This document shows, piece after piece, positions 32,941 to 43,035 of a stretch of 64,000 bases of DNA. Within the stretch, counting starts at the first letter, position 1. The number at the start of each line of letters is the position of its first letter. A model generated the notes under the pieces. That model searched no databases and was not told the origin of the DNA. It saw only the letters and a list, made by a program, of their open reading frames with translations. The DNA lies in assembly GCA_963691705.1 (NCBI GenBank), contig OY829539.1, positions 14,634,501-14,698,500 of the forward strand, in the 5' to 3' direction. The position numbers were made by a program, and so were the translations under genes. Source of the stretch: Viola odorata (taxonomy: Eukaryota > Streptophyta > Magnoliopsida > Malpighiales > Violaceae).

Positions 32941-35900
32941 ATGACCAGGAGATCTGCACCAGACCTTCTACCCCTCGACCACGAACTCACGAAGACAGAG
33001 AGAGAATTTCGGAGACAGGCCGGAGCAACCTCTAGAAGAGTAATTCCCCGTCCTGCCCTCGACAGTCAAACCTCTAGTCAGACCGGTCCCGACAATCATC
33101 TTCATCCCGACCTCGACAACCCAGTAGTTGTCTACCCCGAGATACCCATTATGGCAGACCCTCCTCATATCGACAATCCTCCGCAAACTATTGAGGACCT
33201 CAATGGTACCCCTGAAACATCCAACACCTATATCGTTTGACCCACTGTTCCTCATGATTGGACGCTCAAGTCTGCAGTCATGCACCATCTACCCCTCTTC
33301 CGGGGCGTTCCAAAGGAAAACCCTCACCGCCATCTTCAGCAATTGCACTCTATTTGCGACGCCATGAAGCCAGCCAATGTCAGTATTGAGCACGCCAAGC
33401 TCCGAGCCTTCATGTGGTCTTTGAAAGATGATGCCCTAGACTGGTTCTATGATCTACCCGCAAATTCCATCAATTCTTGGGCTGAAATGTCCAAATCCTT
33501 CACCGAAAAATACTATCCATCGAAAATGGCTAATGTAACTCGCAAGCAATTGGTGTCTATAGTCCAGAGGAAAGAAGAATATTTTGGTCAGTACCATGAG
33601 CGCTACAAAAAGATGCAAGCTATGTACCCCTCACACAACCTTACCGAGCACGCCCTCATCCAATATTTTTGTGAAGGTCTCAAAGCTCGTGACAAGGCAT
33701 TGCTCAACGCCGCTGGTGGTGGTGCTATCACCAGACTCACCCCTGTCGCCGCGAAGGCCACCATAGAGTTAATGGCAAGAAATTGTATACCCGAGGAAAG
33801 CAATCATCCAGGGCAAGATGCCCAAGTGGCCGCGATGCTGACCTAATTGACCGCTATGATGGGCATGCTTCAGAACATGACCCCTGGACAGTCAGTTCAG
33901 GTCAAGGCCTGTCAGATTTGCAACTTGACCGATCATCCTACAGATGCGTGCCCCCATATCCCTGATGAGATCCAAAGTTTCAACGCCATGGGAAATTACA
34001 ATCAGGCCCCATACGGACAAAATTACAATCAGGTGTGGAGACCACCAAACTCCGGTTGGGCCAGCCATCAGCAAACGTCTAGCCCTGGACAACCTGATAT
34101 GATCCGGCCTAGTGTAAGTAAGCCGAATGATATATGGAGCTTGAGGAGGATCTAGCCAAAAGGAGTTAACAACAAGACTTGAAGGAAAGACAAGGAAATT
34201 GCAAACAAGACTCGGATTTTGGCAGCGGACAAGGACTAGAAAGGGAAGAAACAATGTTACCCGGAATGATGATTATTGCTAGATGGAGGGATAGGAATTA
34301 ATGAACAAATGCACCACTTGTAGAAGCTCAAACCATGATCAGCAAGCAACGCAAACATATATTCAAGTCACCCAAAATGTTGTCGAATTGATTACAAAGA
34401 TTTCCCGGAGGAAGATCGGGAGGAGTGTTCTCTACTCAAGCGATCTTTCTCCAAGAAGGATTGAAGAGTTAGGGACCTAGGTGATAGATTAAGGAGTGTT
34501 CTCAACTTACAAAATATCACACAAAGTCTAACTAGCTAATAAAATGAAACAAAGAGCTATTTATACAAGAAGTCACTGTAGCTACAGTAACGTACTGTAG
34601 CTGGCGGCATGCCGCTACAGGAGGCTTGGCCCTGGCGGCATGCCGCTTGCTTCGCTTGGAGCAAACCAAAAATAATTCATTTAATTCATTTCTCGCGTCC
34701 ACACTGCGCGCCAAAATGTCGACGCCCATAACTTCCGATCCAACCGTCCGATTGGGCTGAAACTTGTCCCAAACGAAAGATAACATCTTGAAGTTTCCAT
34801 CAAGACTTTGTTCGCTCAAATCAGACTCCATTTTCTTGTCCATAGGATCATGATGGTTGGCTGCGATCCCCAAAGGTGGTGGTTCTGGAGGTATGCTGCC
34901 AGGCATTAGTTCTTCACTAAGTTTGGATTGATGAAGGTTCACGTGCACAACCTTTTCCTGGACTTGGATACATTCTTTCTCGCTCATTTTGCCTTCAAAC
35001 CATGGGATCAACCCTCTTGATTTGCTTCGTGTGATCGGTCCTTGAGGTAACATGCCTTGAATGTCAAGTTTGGTCTGGGAGGGGTCCGTGATCATATCAC
35101 AACCTCCACAGCATAATCAGTACATGAATCAGGCCCAACCATCTTTCAACGTCCAAAACTTCCAGCCTAGATCTACCCCTCCCAACAACCAACAATCTTT
35201 CTATCAACCCAATCAGGGCCAGACCTCCACTTCGTCTACCCCACCGGTTGATGAGGTAGCTCACTATAGGAACGTCATCACTGATCTACAAAAACAAATG
35301 AGCGTCATGTCTGATCTACAAAAACAAATGGGCATCATGGCCGCGAACATGAAAGAGTTGGAAAACAAAGGCAGATTGCCTAGGCAGACTGAGGCCAACC
35401 CAAAGCACAATGTATGTGCTATGACTCTTCGTAGTGGCTATGTCTTACCCCCTCGAGAGCATCTAGGCCTCGACGTCGAAAAACCCTCCCCAGAGCATCT
35501 TGGCCTAGACGCCGAACCAGCTGTCGAGCCCGAAATCTTGGCCAAGAAAATACCCAAAGCCAAGTTCATTGGGCCTAAACTTCCGGAAGTGATGGAGGAC
35601 CGCATTAGATCTCCAAGAGGGATGGCCCCACGAGGTGACACAAGCCCACAAGAATTCACCCAAGAGTATATACACAAGATCCTTGAGCCGCCCTTTCCTC
35701 AAAGGCTCGTCAAGACCAAGAAGAAGGAAGAGGATTGCGAAATTCTTGATATGTTTAGCAAAGTCCTCGTCAATATCCCACTTCTCCAGGCCATAAAAAA
35801 TGTGCCTCGCTATGCCAAGTTTTTGAAAAATTGGTGTGCTAACAAATGTGACATGATAGGCGTGAAAAAGATTTGCGTAGGTGGGAATATCTCGGCCGTG

Positions 35901-36323
35901 ATCCAGCGAAACCTACCACTGAAGTGCAAGGATAAAGGTATGTTCTCCATCCCATGTAAAATCGGTACTACTGATATTGGTAGAGCTATGTGTGATTCTG
36001 GTGCAGGTATCGACATCATGCCCTTGACGTTATACAACAGTCTAGGCCTTGGACCCCTCAAGCCCACTGAGACCATGATCCAACTAGCTGACAAATCTAT
36101 CATCTACCCCAAGGGGGTCGTTGAGGACGTCTTAGTCCAAGTTGGCGATTTCATCTACCCAGCCGATTTCTACGTGATTGACATGGAGAATGGGCAATCT
36201 GTCAAGGCCTCAGATATACTCCTGGGCAGACCATTCCTTAGGACGGCAAAAGCCAAGATCGACGTCCATGAAGCCTCTATTACTCGAGTTCGACGAGGAG
36301 ACCATAAAGTTCAATATGCTTGA
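32941..36323 (+). pseudogene. Athila-type gag-protease of element A, interrupted
   Basis: The reading frame starts MTRRSAPDLLPLDHELTKTE at 32941. The gag core is at 33280-33846 (LPLFRGVPKENPHRHLQQLH, LRAFMWSLKDDALDWFYDLP, NAAGGGAITRLTPVAAKATI), then a region with CQICNLTDHPTDACPH (zinc-knuckle-like), and Gln/Asn/Pro-rich text. Stops occur at 33238 (TGA) and 33844 (TAA), and solo LTR Z2 interrupts at 34095-35104; removing it and one copy of its target repeat keeps the frame. The aspartic protease motif is AMCDSGAGIDIMPLTLYN (about 35987) with ILLGRPFLRTA near 36220. A 1-nt indel at about 36280 shifts the frame before the downstream remnant. Confidence 0.85.
34095..35099 (-). mobile_element. 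Solo LTR Z2 (1005 bp) in gag of element A, TSD CAACC
   Basis: The ends are TGATATGATC and GATCATATCA, perfect 10-bp inverted repeats with TG/CA termini. They are flanked by CAACC at 34090-34094 and 35100-35104. On the minus strand the LTR opens with a 187-codon ORF (MITDPSQTKLDIQGMLPQGP then ITRSKSR), similar to the GPITRSRA-type tail of Ty3/gypsy polyproteins, and a TATAAATAGCTC at about 34560. So pol of this family apparently runs into its own LTR. No internal region survives. Confidence 0.88.
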
Positions 36324-37242
36324 TGATATGAGATGTCCTACTGAGTTTTCTAGCGTGAACTTTGTTGATATTGTTGAGCCTGCTGTTACTAATGTTTCTA
36401 AACTTGCTACTGATGAGTTTCTACAGCTTGCCCTAGACAGGAGCATTCCGCCCGTCGCACTGGACCCTTTGGTCTTGACACTTGTGACTTCAGAGCACTC
36501 AATTGTTGATATTGTTGACCCTATTGTTACACAAGTTTCTGATCTTAACGCTGACAACTCTGAACATCTTGCCCTCGACAGGAACATCACTATAAATTCA
36601 GCGTTTGCCCCTTCTTTTGTGCAGGGCCCTAAGTTGAAGTTGAAGAGCTTGCCCTCGCACCTCAAGTACGCCTACCTTGGCGAATATGACACACTCCCGG
36701 TGATCATCTCTAGCAAGCTTGATCCAGATGCGGAGCGCGAGCTGGTGTCGGCACTCAAAGGATACCACAAGGCCCTTGGATGGACGGTCGTCGACGTCAA
36801 GACACTTGACCCAGCTCTTTGCACTCCTCAACCAGCCATTACTCCAGCTGTCGACATGACCACTTTTGAAAAGGAAACCCCCACCGCAACTGCTACTGCT
36901 ATTTCCTTGACCATCGAGGGCAAGACGCTCAATGATAACCCAACTCCGCAACCTGCCCAAGACACAACCAAGACTAACACTCACCACGATAAGTTGCTCC
37001 CTACTAAAACCTTCGATACTGGACAAAAGGTTTTACTTTACAATTCTTGTCTGAGGCTCTTTTCCAGAAAGTTGAAGCAAAAGTGGACCAACCCTTACCT
37101 TGTCAAGAAGACAAATGATCATGGTGTGGTTGCGATCCAGAATATGGACACGGGCCTCATTTCCAAAGTGAGTGACCATAGATTGGAGCTATTCTATGAA
37201 GGTTTCCACCCCCTGGTGGCAGACCCACCAGTCTTGCCCTAG
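36284..37242 (+). pseudogene. Pol remnant of element A: RT N-terminus joined to integrase C-terminus
   Basis: After the frameshift the text continues EFDEETIKFNMLDDM and LPSHLKYAYLGEYDTLPVII, the start of Athila reverse transcriptase (HKALGWTVVDVKTLDPALCT). It then passes directly through a Thr/Pro-rich joint (about 36840-36990) to FDTGQKVLLYNSCLRLFSRK and LKQKWTNPYLVKK, the C-terminal GPF/Y-like tail of integrase. The fingers/palm of reverse transcriptase, RNase H and the DDE integrase core are all missing, yet the joint is open-frame through to the stop at 37242. This looks like a non-autonomous deletion derivative rather than random decay. Confidence 0.8.
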
Positions 37243-37549
37243 ACGCCTAAAATCGTCCGGGCCTGGACGAAAAAGATGGCCGGTCAAGGAGGCATTTCAT
37301 CGCGCCTCATTTATTTTTTTTCCTCGAATCCCTCTCTTTTAATAATTAATTAATTATTTTCGTTATTTCTTTTTTTTAATTATTATTTCCTGTTTTATTT
37401 GGTTTATTTAGGCATCCCTTTCCATTTTTCCTTGTTTCATTTAGTTTTTATTATTAATTCCCCCCTTTTTGTTTCTTTTTCCCGCTTCTTCGTTTTCCTT
37501 TTCAAAATTTGAAGCAAATTCCCCCTATTTTTTTTGTTTTTGTTTTGCA

Positions 37550-38110
37550 GGTTGGCATTCGCGTCCAACCAGAGCGTGCCACCTGGCAGCGCCTTATCCG
37601 CAATCCGCGTAGTCCTCTCAAGCGGTGACACGCGTCATGCAATCCACGAGGGCGAATCAGTGCGCGCCACGCGTCTTCAACGCGTCATCCAGCTAGTCAA
37701 CGCCTTATCGTCCCGCAATCCGCGACGACGAATCAGCGCGTGCCACGTGACAGCGCCTTATCCGCAATCCGCGTCGTCCAACCAGCGCGCGCCACGCGGC
37801 AGCTCTCCATTCAGCGCCCCTTATCCAGAATCGTAGCGCGCCGAACCAGCGAGCGGCACGTGTCCAGCCCTTATCTAGAATCCGGGCGGCCAATCAACGC
37901 ATGCCACGTGTCCACACGTCATCCAAAACTCTTTGCCCTCTCAAATCGCGCCACGCATCCCTACGCGTAGGCTAATCAACGCGTGCCACGTGTCTTCGTG
38001 TCAACTTGTCCTCTCCCTTGGCGATCCGCGTCCCACCTCCCACGGCCAACCGCCGCACGCCACGTGTCTGTCGACCACTCCAGAAGTGCCACGTGTCACC
38101 GTGCTCCCCT
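37550..38110 (+). repeat. GC-rich degenerate repeats with CACGTG (G-box) motifs
   Basis: Roughly 60-bp degenerate units built from GCGCGCCACGCG, GCGTGCCACGTG, CGCCTTATCC and AATCAGCGCG. CACGTG occurs at least six times (for example at about 37744, 37858, 37907, 37986, 38061, 38091). The stretch lies between the pol remnant and the env-position remnant. Codon-like ORFs here are by-products of the GC content. Confidence 0.7.
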
Positions 38111-38250
38111 CATCCTAACTTATCCATCTTTTCTCTTTTACTTTCATTTTTTTTTCTTTTTTCTCGTTTTTCCTTTCTTCCACAGACCACCTTTCTCCCC
38201 CAATCCATCCTTTTCCCTTGAAACCCTAGCCACACACTTAGCCAAACACC

Positions 38251-38370
38251 ATGTCCCCCAAGAAGCTTACAAAAATTGAAATGGTAGCCCACAAAATCGG
38301 GACCACCAGCCGCCGATTCCGGCCACTCTCACTCCCACTCTCGCCACACCGACCTAGGGCCGGAAAATGA
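38251..38370 (+). pseudogene. Remnant of the env-position ORF (N-terminus only)
   Basis: ATG at 38251 opens a 39-codon ORF, MSPKKLTKIEMVAHKIGTTS, basic like the N-terminus of the ORF at 214 (MARKKSDAKR), and in the equivalent place upstream of the first hairpin. The leaders are also similar in style (cttagccaaacaccATG against aaaccttaaccATG). The body of the protein is deleted. Assignment is by position and composition, not clear homology. Confidence 0.4.
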
Positions 38371-38585
38371 GAAAGCTACCAACGCCGGTGAGCCCTCCAA
38401 CTCCCAGCCGCCGTCCGATGAAGACCTAAAAGTCACCGGATCTAAGCCGGCGACCTCCACCATCACTAGATCCGGCCGGTCGGCAATGCACCATCGCCCT
38501 AGGGCACTCCACAACATTCTCCTATCCCCTTCCCTTGAACTCCTTTTATGATCTGAACTCTCTTGTCTGTTTTGTGCATCTCTCT

Positions 38586-38621
38586 CGCATTGAGGGCAAT
38601 GCGAAGCCTCAGTGTGGGGGA
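38586..38621 (+). other. Stem-loop plus PPT-like tract (upstream copy)
   Basis: Stem CGCATTG with CAATGCG around AGGG (38586-38603), then 7 nt, then AGTGTGGGGGA (38611-38621). It is the equivalent of the module at 2402. Confidence 0.75.
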
Positions 38622-40165
38622 GGATTTATGTGTTTGTGTGATATTTTAGTATATATGTTTGACTGCATGCTTTGTATATATTTGATTGCTTGCTTTGTGC
38701 AAAAATTTAAAATTTAAAATTTTTCGGATTTTCATTTTAAAGGATTTTGCTAACTTGTTAGCACTGCCCAGTTTTAAAACCCTCGAGTATGGACACACAC
38801 TTCTGACTTGTGCACATGAAATAAACTGCCTTTCATGATGGTCTTGCCCTAGATCTTGCATGCTTTGTCTGCTAGCTCTTATAACCTGCATCTGCACTAA
38901 ACATCAGCAATCATTTATAGCACCTTGTGAGCATTTGAGACTAAACAGTTATATTTTTCATGTGTGATTCAATGCTTAGCTAGGCACTCAACTATGTTTG
39001 CATGAGACCCCTGGATATGGGCACCATCAGTCTTAGGAAAGCAGCGAAAAGACGGAAAAAAATGAAATTTGCATCTTTGTGTTCGTTTCTTTTTCTTTCT
39101 ATCATTCCTCTCTTTTTCTTCATTTATCCCTCGACACCCTTTTTCGTCTTGCCCCCGACATCCTCTCATTTCCTTCTCATTTCTCTCCTGTTTAAACACT
39201 TGTTCTCACTTTTCTTGATCCTTTTTCCTTGGCAGGTGAGCGGTATTTGTCAGAGGTGGCAGGCTAAATGATCAGCAAAGCCTAAGTGTGGGGGAGACCG
39301 ACAAGAAGGTGTAGATGCCGAAAAAGGTCTAGGGCAAAGTCATCAAGCCCTAGCCGAAGTAAGTTGGAAAAATCCTTGAGCTAACTCAATCTTCATCAGC
39401 TGAAGTTTGTCAAATTCATTTTCATCTTTGTAAAAAAAAAAAAAAAAAAAAAAATTTCAAAAAAATCAAAAAAACTCAAAACCAGAAACGAAGTAAAGAA
39501 AAGAAAGTCTTATCTGGTTTCAAAAAAAAAGAAGAAGAAAGAAAAACGAAAGAAGGCAAAGGCACGAACAAGAAAAAAAGAAGTATTGTCAGCATGGCTC
39601 CCAAGAGAAGAACTCCCCCTAGAAGAAGAATTTCATCTAGCCCTCGACTGTCTGCCCTTGACGGATACTGCCTCACCACTTCATCTCCATCCGGTTTTTT
39701 CGTTCTATTCTCCTCTTTTCCTTCCTCTTTTTGCTCTTTGTATATCATCTATCCTCTTGCTTTTCCTATTTTCTTTCTTTCTTTCTTTCCCTTTTCTCTC
39801 CATACTGTTCATATTCTCTATACATCTTTCCTTTCAATCCTTTTTATGGTGCAAAGTTCATTTCTGATTGTTGATTGCCTAAGCATGTGGATTTTAACTC
39901 GGGTTGATGTGCAAACTATGTTGTGTGTTTTGTTAATTTGCATATTTGAGTGATTACACACCGAGCCTAGTTGAGTGCGAGTATTGCTGATGCCAAGTCT
40001 GATGTGGTAAAGTTTCTTCGTTAGGGTCGTTATCCTAATGATTTGATGCAGAGTTGTCTAGGCGGAGTATGTCTTGACATGGTTAGGCCTGATTGTTTGG
40101 TTTGTTAACTCTTGTGCTATGGTTGGTTGTGCCTGTCTATGTCTTGGGGTGTGTTTTCCTTTTTG
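38622..40165 (+). other. 3' UTR of element A
   Basis: Non-coding. It contains a third PPT-like AAGTGTGGGGGAGA at 39283 without a clear hairpin, a long A-run (39428-39455) and a purine-rich stretch to 39590, and pyrimidine-rich ORFs that are artefacts. The layout matches 2438-3572 of the left Athila-type element. Confidence 0.6.
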
Positions 40166-40203
40166 ATTGCTCGAGGGCGAGCAATGGGCAGTGTGGGGGA
40201 ATT
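40166..40203 (+). other. Stem-loop plus polypurine tract of element A
   Basis: Stem ATTGCTCG with CGAGCAAT around AGGG (40166-40185), then 4 nt, then AGTGTGGGGGA (40190-40200) and ATT before the LTR at 40204. By position it is the plus-strand primer. Confidence 0.8.
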
Positions 40204-41779
40204 TGATAGGATGCCTTTTTATGCATATTTTTCCCTCTCTTTTAGGTCTAATTTCACACTTGATACTACTAATTTGGCTTGTTTTCCAACCACTTTGTAG
40301 ATTTGGAATAAAGGGAGAAACTTGCTGAAAAGCGCGCCATTTGGATGCATTTTTGCTGATCTTTCATCGTCGAGCCCTAGACGCAGTTTTGTCGTCGAGA
40401 CCTACCGTCGGGACCTAGACGAGATCTCATGTCTAGCCCTAGACGAAGCAAGTGGATGTTTCTTTTCGGATGACGCTTGGCCAAAGATGCTAAAAAGATT
40501 CTAGCGGGATTCCATGTGCAAATCATCCAGCTCATCAGAGAATATTCCTCCATACCATTTTGTCCCCTAGTGGGGTTGTTAGGCTATATATAGAACCTTA
40601 ACTTTAGGTTAAAAGGAGGCTACTCCTTAGTATATTTTTCATCTTTTTAGGGTTTTCAATCATTGTAGCCACCTCTCTAACATTGGGATTTGTTCTTCCT
40701 TTATTTTTCCAGAAATTGGAGCCCCAAGCTCCAATTAGTTTTTAATCCAGATTTTCGTTTTCATCTACACCTCTTCTCTGTTTATGTTGCTTTTTCCATC
40801 TATCTTGTGCATGATTTCCAACATGAGTGGCTAAATCTCTTAGTCATGGCAGGGGTGTTTTAAGGATTGCAAGAGGATAGTTGGGAGGTCAAAGTGTTCT
40901 TAAAATGTGTTCATTATTGTATCCGCTTTCTTGCCATTTTATTGTCATTTCGTGTGAGATTTGTTGGTAGTTTGATCACCTATTTGCATGTTTCTCATGA
41001 ATATTGTCATTTCCATGGTAATAACTAACGTGAGGCTATGGAATAGAGTAGGCACCTGGTCCAGAGTCATCATGTCGTTTGGTCCAATCTGGCTAGGGCA
41101 AGAAACCGGTTAGGGCAGACTTCTCAGTGTCTAGCCCTAGACGTGTCTTCTCTCCACTTCATGGGCCTGTGTGTATGACCCATAAGCGTACCTTGGGCAC
41201 AGTGTCACAGCCACTCCCATAAGCGTACCTTGGGAGTGACTTCTCTTAAGAAGAGAAGTAGGGAATCCACGTGAAAATAGGATTCCTATAGCATGTCTAT
41301 GGCGTGAAGGCAGTCTATCCTTGCACCGATGACCGACTAGACCTCGACGCAATCCGCCGTCTACCCCTGCTAAGATTTCTCCTTTTATCTGATCTATTAT
41401 CTTTACTTACTTTGTTATTATCTTTATTGCACTTGTTAGTCTTTACCATTTTTATTGATATTCTCTTACTTTATTTTCGTTCCCTTTTTAGTTAATTATT
41501 TCGTTTGTCTATTGTTACTTGTTATTTGCACTTTTATTCTCTGTCTCAACATCAACTGCCATCGTTGGCTAGATTCGTCTAGACCGACCAAAACCCCCCT
41601 TGTTTTACTTTTATGTCTGTTGCATTTTCATCATCACCATACATTTAGGGCAAGATTAAATTTAGTCCTTCATTTTCCCTATGGTTCGACCCTGACTTGC
41701 CGCTATATACATTAATTTGTGCATCTAGCCTATCAGGATTATTTATATTACTTTTGACGCTCGTTTCGACGGCGCATCA
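40204..41779 (+). repeat. 3' LTR of element A
   Basis: 1576 bp, TGATAGGATG to GACGGCGCATCA, same length as the 5' LTR. Most differences from it are transitions, for example CACGTC to CATGTC near 41296. Confidence 0.95.
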
Positions 41780-42612
41780 GCGAAGATCAAGAGCAGTAGT
41801 GGAAGTGGTCGGGACAATTAGGGATTCTTTATCATCACCTGTAAACATTCCCATCAAGTGTCTACATCAGGTTTAAATCAGAACAATTTCAATTAGGATA
41901 TATTTCTTTTCGGATGTTGTTTTTAAGTAAGATTAGGATTCTAACTAAACTATTTCAGCTACAAGGATTCCTTAGAGGGAACACCTTCTCCTCTCAATAT
42001 CAATTTTCTTAGATGTTTTTATGAACCTTTGCTATGTGATTCCAACTTTGGCGATTGCAGATTTTAGTGTTATGAAATTAATTCATATTTTCTTCATCAA
42101 TGTCTATGTCTAGCTAAATTCCCAATTCCTAAAAAGAGCAGTAGAGTTATGTTTCTTATGCTCTTGTGAGATCTAAACATTTTTAACAATCCTCATCTTT
42201 ACATTCATAAATTTTCTATAAAAATAAATCGCTTTTCAAGTTAGGTTTAGATCAGGCCAATCCAAGTCTTAATCTGATTAGTTGAAGTCATTCTTAAAGG
42301 GGATGGTAGACCTCGAATCTGGATAGATATAAGTAGACAACTAATCTTGCGAAGGTTAGATAAAATAAGTGATCTAATTCAGTCTTGATTGACAACCCAG
42401 TATCTTGGGTTAGGTGTTGTCTTCTCCTTTTCTTCATCAATCAAATTAGTAAACCCTTTAACCAGCAAGGTGTTGTTTGGTTAGGATTACCTAATAGAGT
42501 GTCTCTTTAGGTAATTTGATATAGGAGGGAAGTAGGGATCCTAAGAAGTATACATGGGTTTTATAGCAACACTTTAAAATAAGGATAAATATCATTGAAT
42601 CCATGATCGAAA
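41780..42612 (+). repeat. LTR X, right piece
   Basis: Continues LTR X after the target repeat GCGAA. It aligns with the reverse complement of about 21485-22790, including the shared landmarks TTCCAACTTTGGCG, CAAGTTAGGTTTAGATC and TAGCAACACTTTAAA. Similarity ends at about 42612 (GATCGAAA), where element B begins. It lacks the hAT element present at 21536-22118 in the other copy, and has about 110 bp there that the other copy does not. Confidence 0.75.
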
Positions 42613-42674
42613 CTTACGTCACTAATGCGTATGACGTCACTCCGTATGACGTCACCTCGCATGATGTCACTCCC
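42613..42674 (+). promoter_or_regulatory. Tandem TGACGTCA (bZIP/as-1-type) motifs in LTR B
   Basis: Four 15-17-bp units: TTACGTCACTAATGCG, TATGACGTCACTCCG (42630), TATGACGTCACCTCG (42645) and CATGATGTCACTCCC (42660). The central pair contain the exact palindrome TGACGTCA, a classical binding site for TGA/CREB-type bZIP factors. They lie about 65-125 bp upstream of the TATA box, the usual place for LTR enhancers. Confidence 0.65.
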
Positions 42675-42739
42675 TAACACATAAGCGACATCTACCAGGG
42701 ATAACGCCTACCCCCTGTCGGTAAGGTCCTTCCTTTACC

Positions 42740-42747
42740 TATAAATA
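42740..42747 (+). promoter_or_regulatory. TATA box of LTR B
   Basis: TATAAATA followed by CCCCCACCC, 210 bp before the LTR end. Confidence 0.65.
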
Positions 42748-42953
42748 CCCCCACCCTTTCAAACAAAAGGGTAAGCCTAAGACAGCATGCTGAACCCCTA
42801 CCATTTTCACCACTCATACTAACTTAAGCATCAGAGTGTTTACGTCGGAGACCCCCTCCGGCGCTTTGCAGGTAACGAAGACAACCAAAATAGTGTTCCC
42901 GACCCACCCCGCTTTGGCCGATCCTACTCAGCAAACTTCGGACTCTTATCAAA

Positions 42954-42971
42954 TGGTGCTTTCATTGAGAG
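42954..42971 (+). other. Primer-binding site of element B
   Basis: TGGTGCTTTCATTGAGAG starts 2 nt after the LTR end (TTATCA). The tRNA donor is not assigned. Confidence 0.55.
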
Positions 42972-43035
42972 TCTTGGTTAATTAAGTGAGCTTCCTTGAT
43001 AGCCAAGCTCTGTTCTTTCTGAGAGTCAAATGATC

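Larger units (their letters stand above)
31306..41779 (+). mobile_element. Complete Athila-type Ty3/gypsy element A (10,474 bp), pol-deleted
   Basis: Two LTRs of exactly 1576 bp (31306-32881 and 40204-41779) flank the element and both begin TGATAGGATGCC and end GTCA or ATCA. The target duplication GCGAA is intact on both sides (31301-31305 and 41780-41784). Internal order: primer site, gag-protease, a pol remnant without reverse transcriptase/RNase H/integrase cores, a G-box-rich GC region, a remnant of the env-position ORF, two hairpin-PPT modules, 3' LTR. The LTRs differ at about 25-30 positions by eye, mostly transitions. This copy cannot supply its own enzymes. Confidence 0.95.
42613..42951 (+). 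repeat. 5' LTR of element B (left edge approximate)
   Basis: Right edge TCTTATCA at 42951, 2 nt before a TGG primer site. Left edge placed where similarity to LTR X stops; no clear TG start is seen, so the LTR may be truncated. It contains TATAAATA (42740) and a TGACGTCA repeat cluster. Confidence 0.55.

Noticed and set aside
37534..38279. Several Arg/Pro-rich ORFs on the plus strand
   Set aside because: GC-rich G-box repeat region; no conserved motif, overlapping in three frames.
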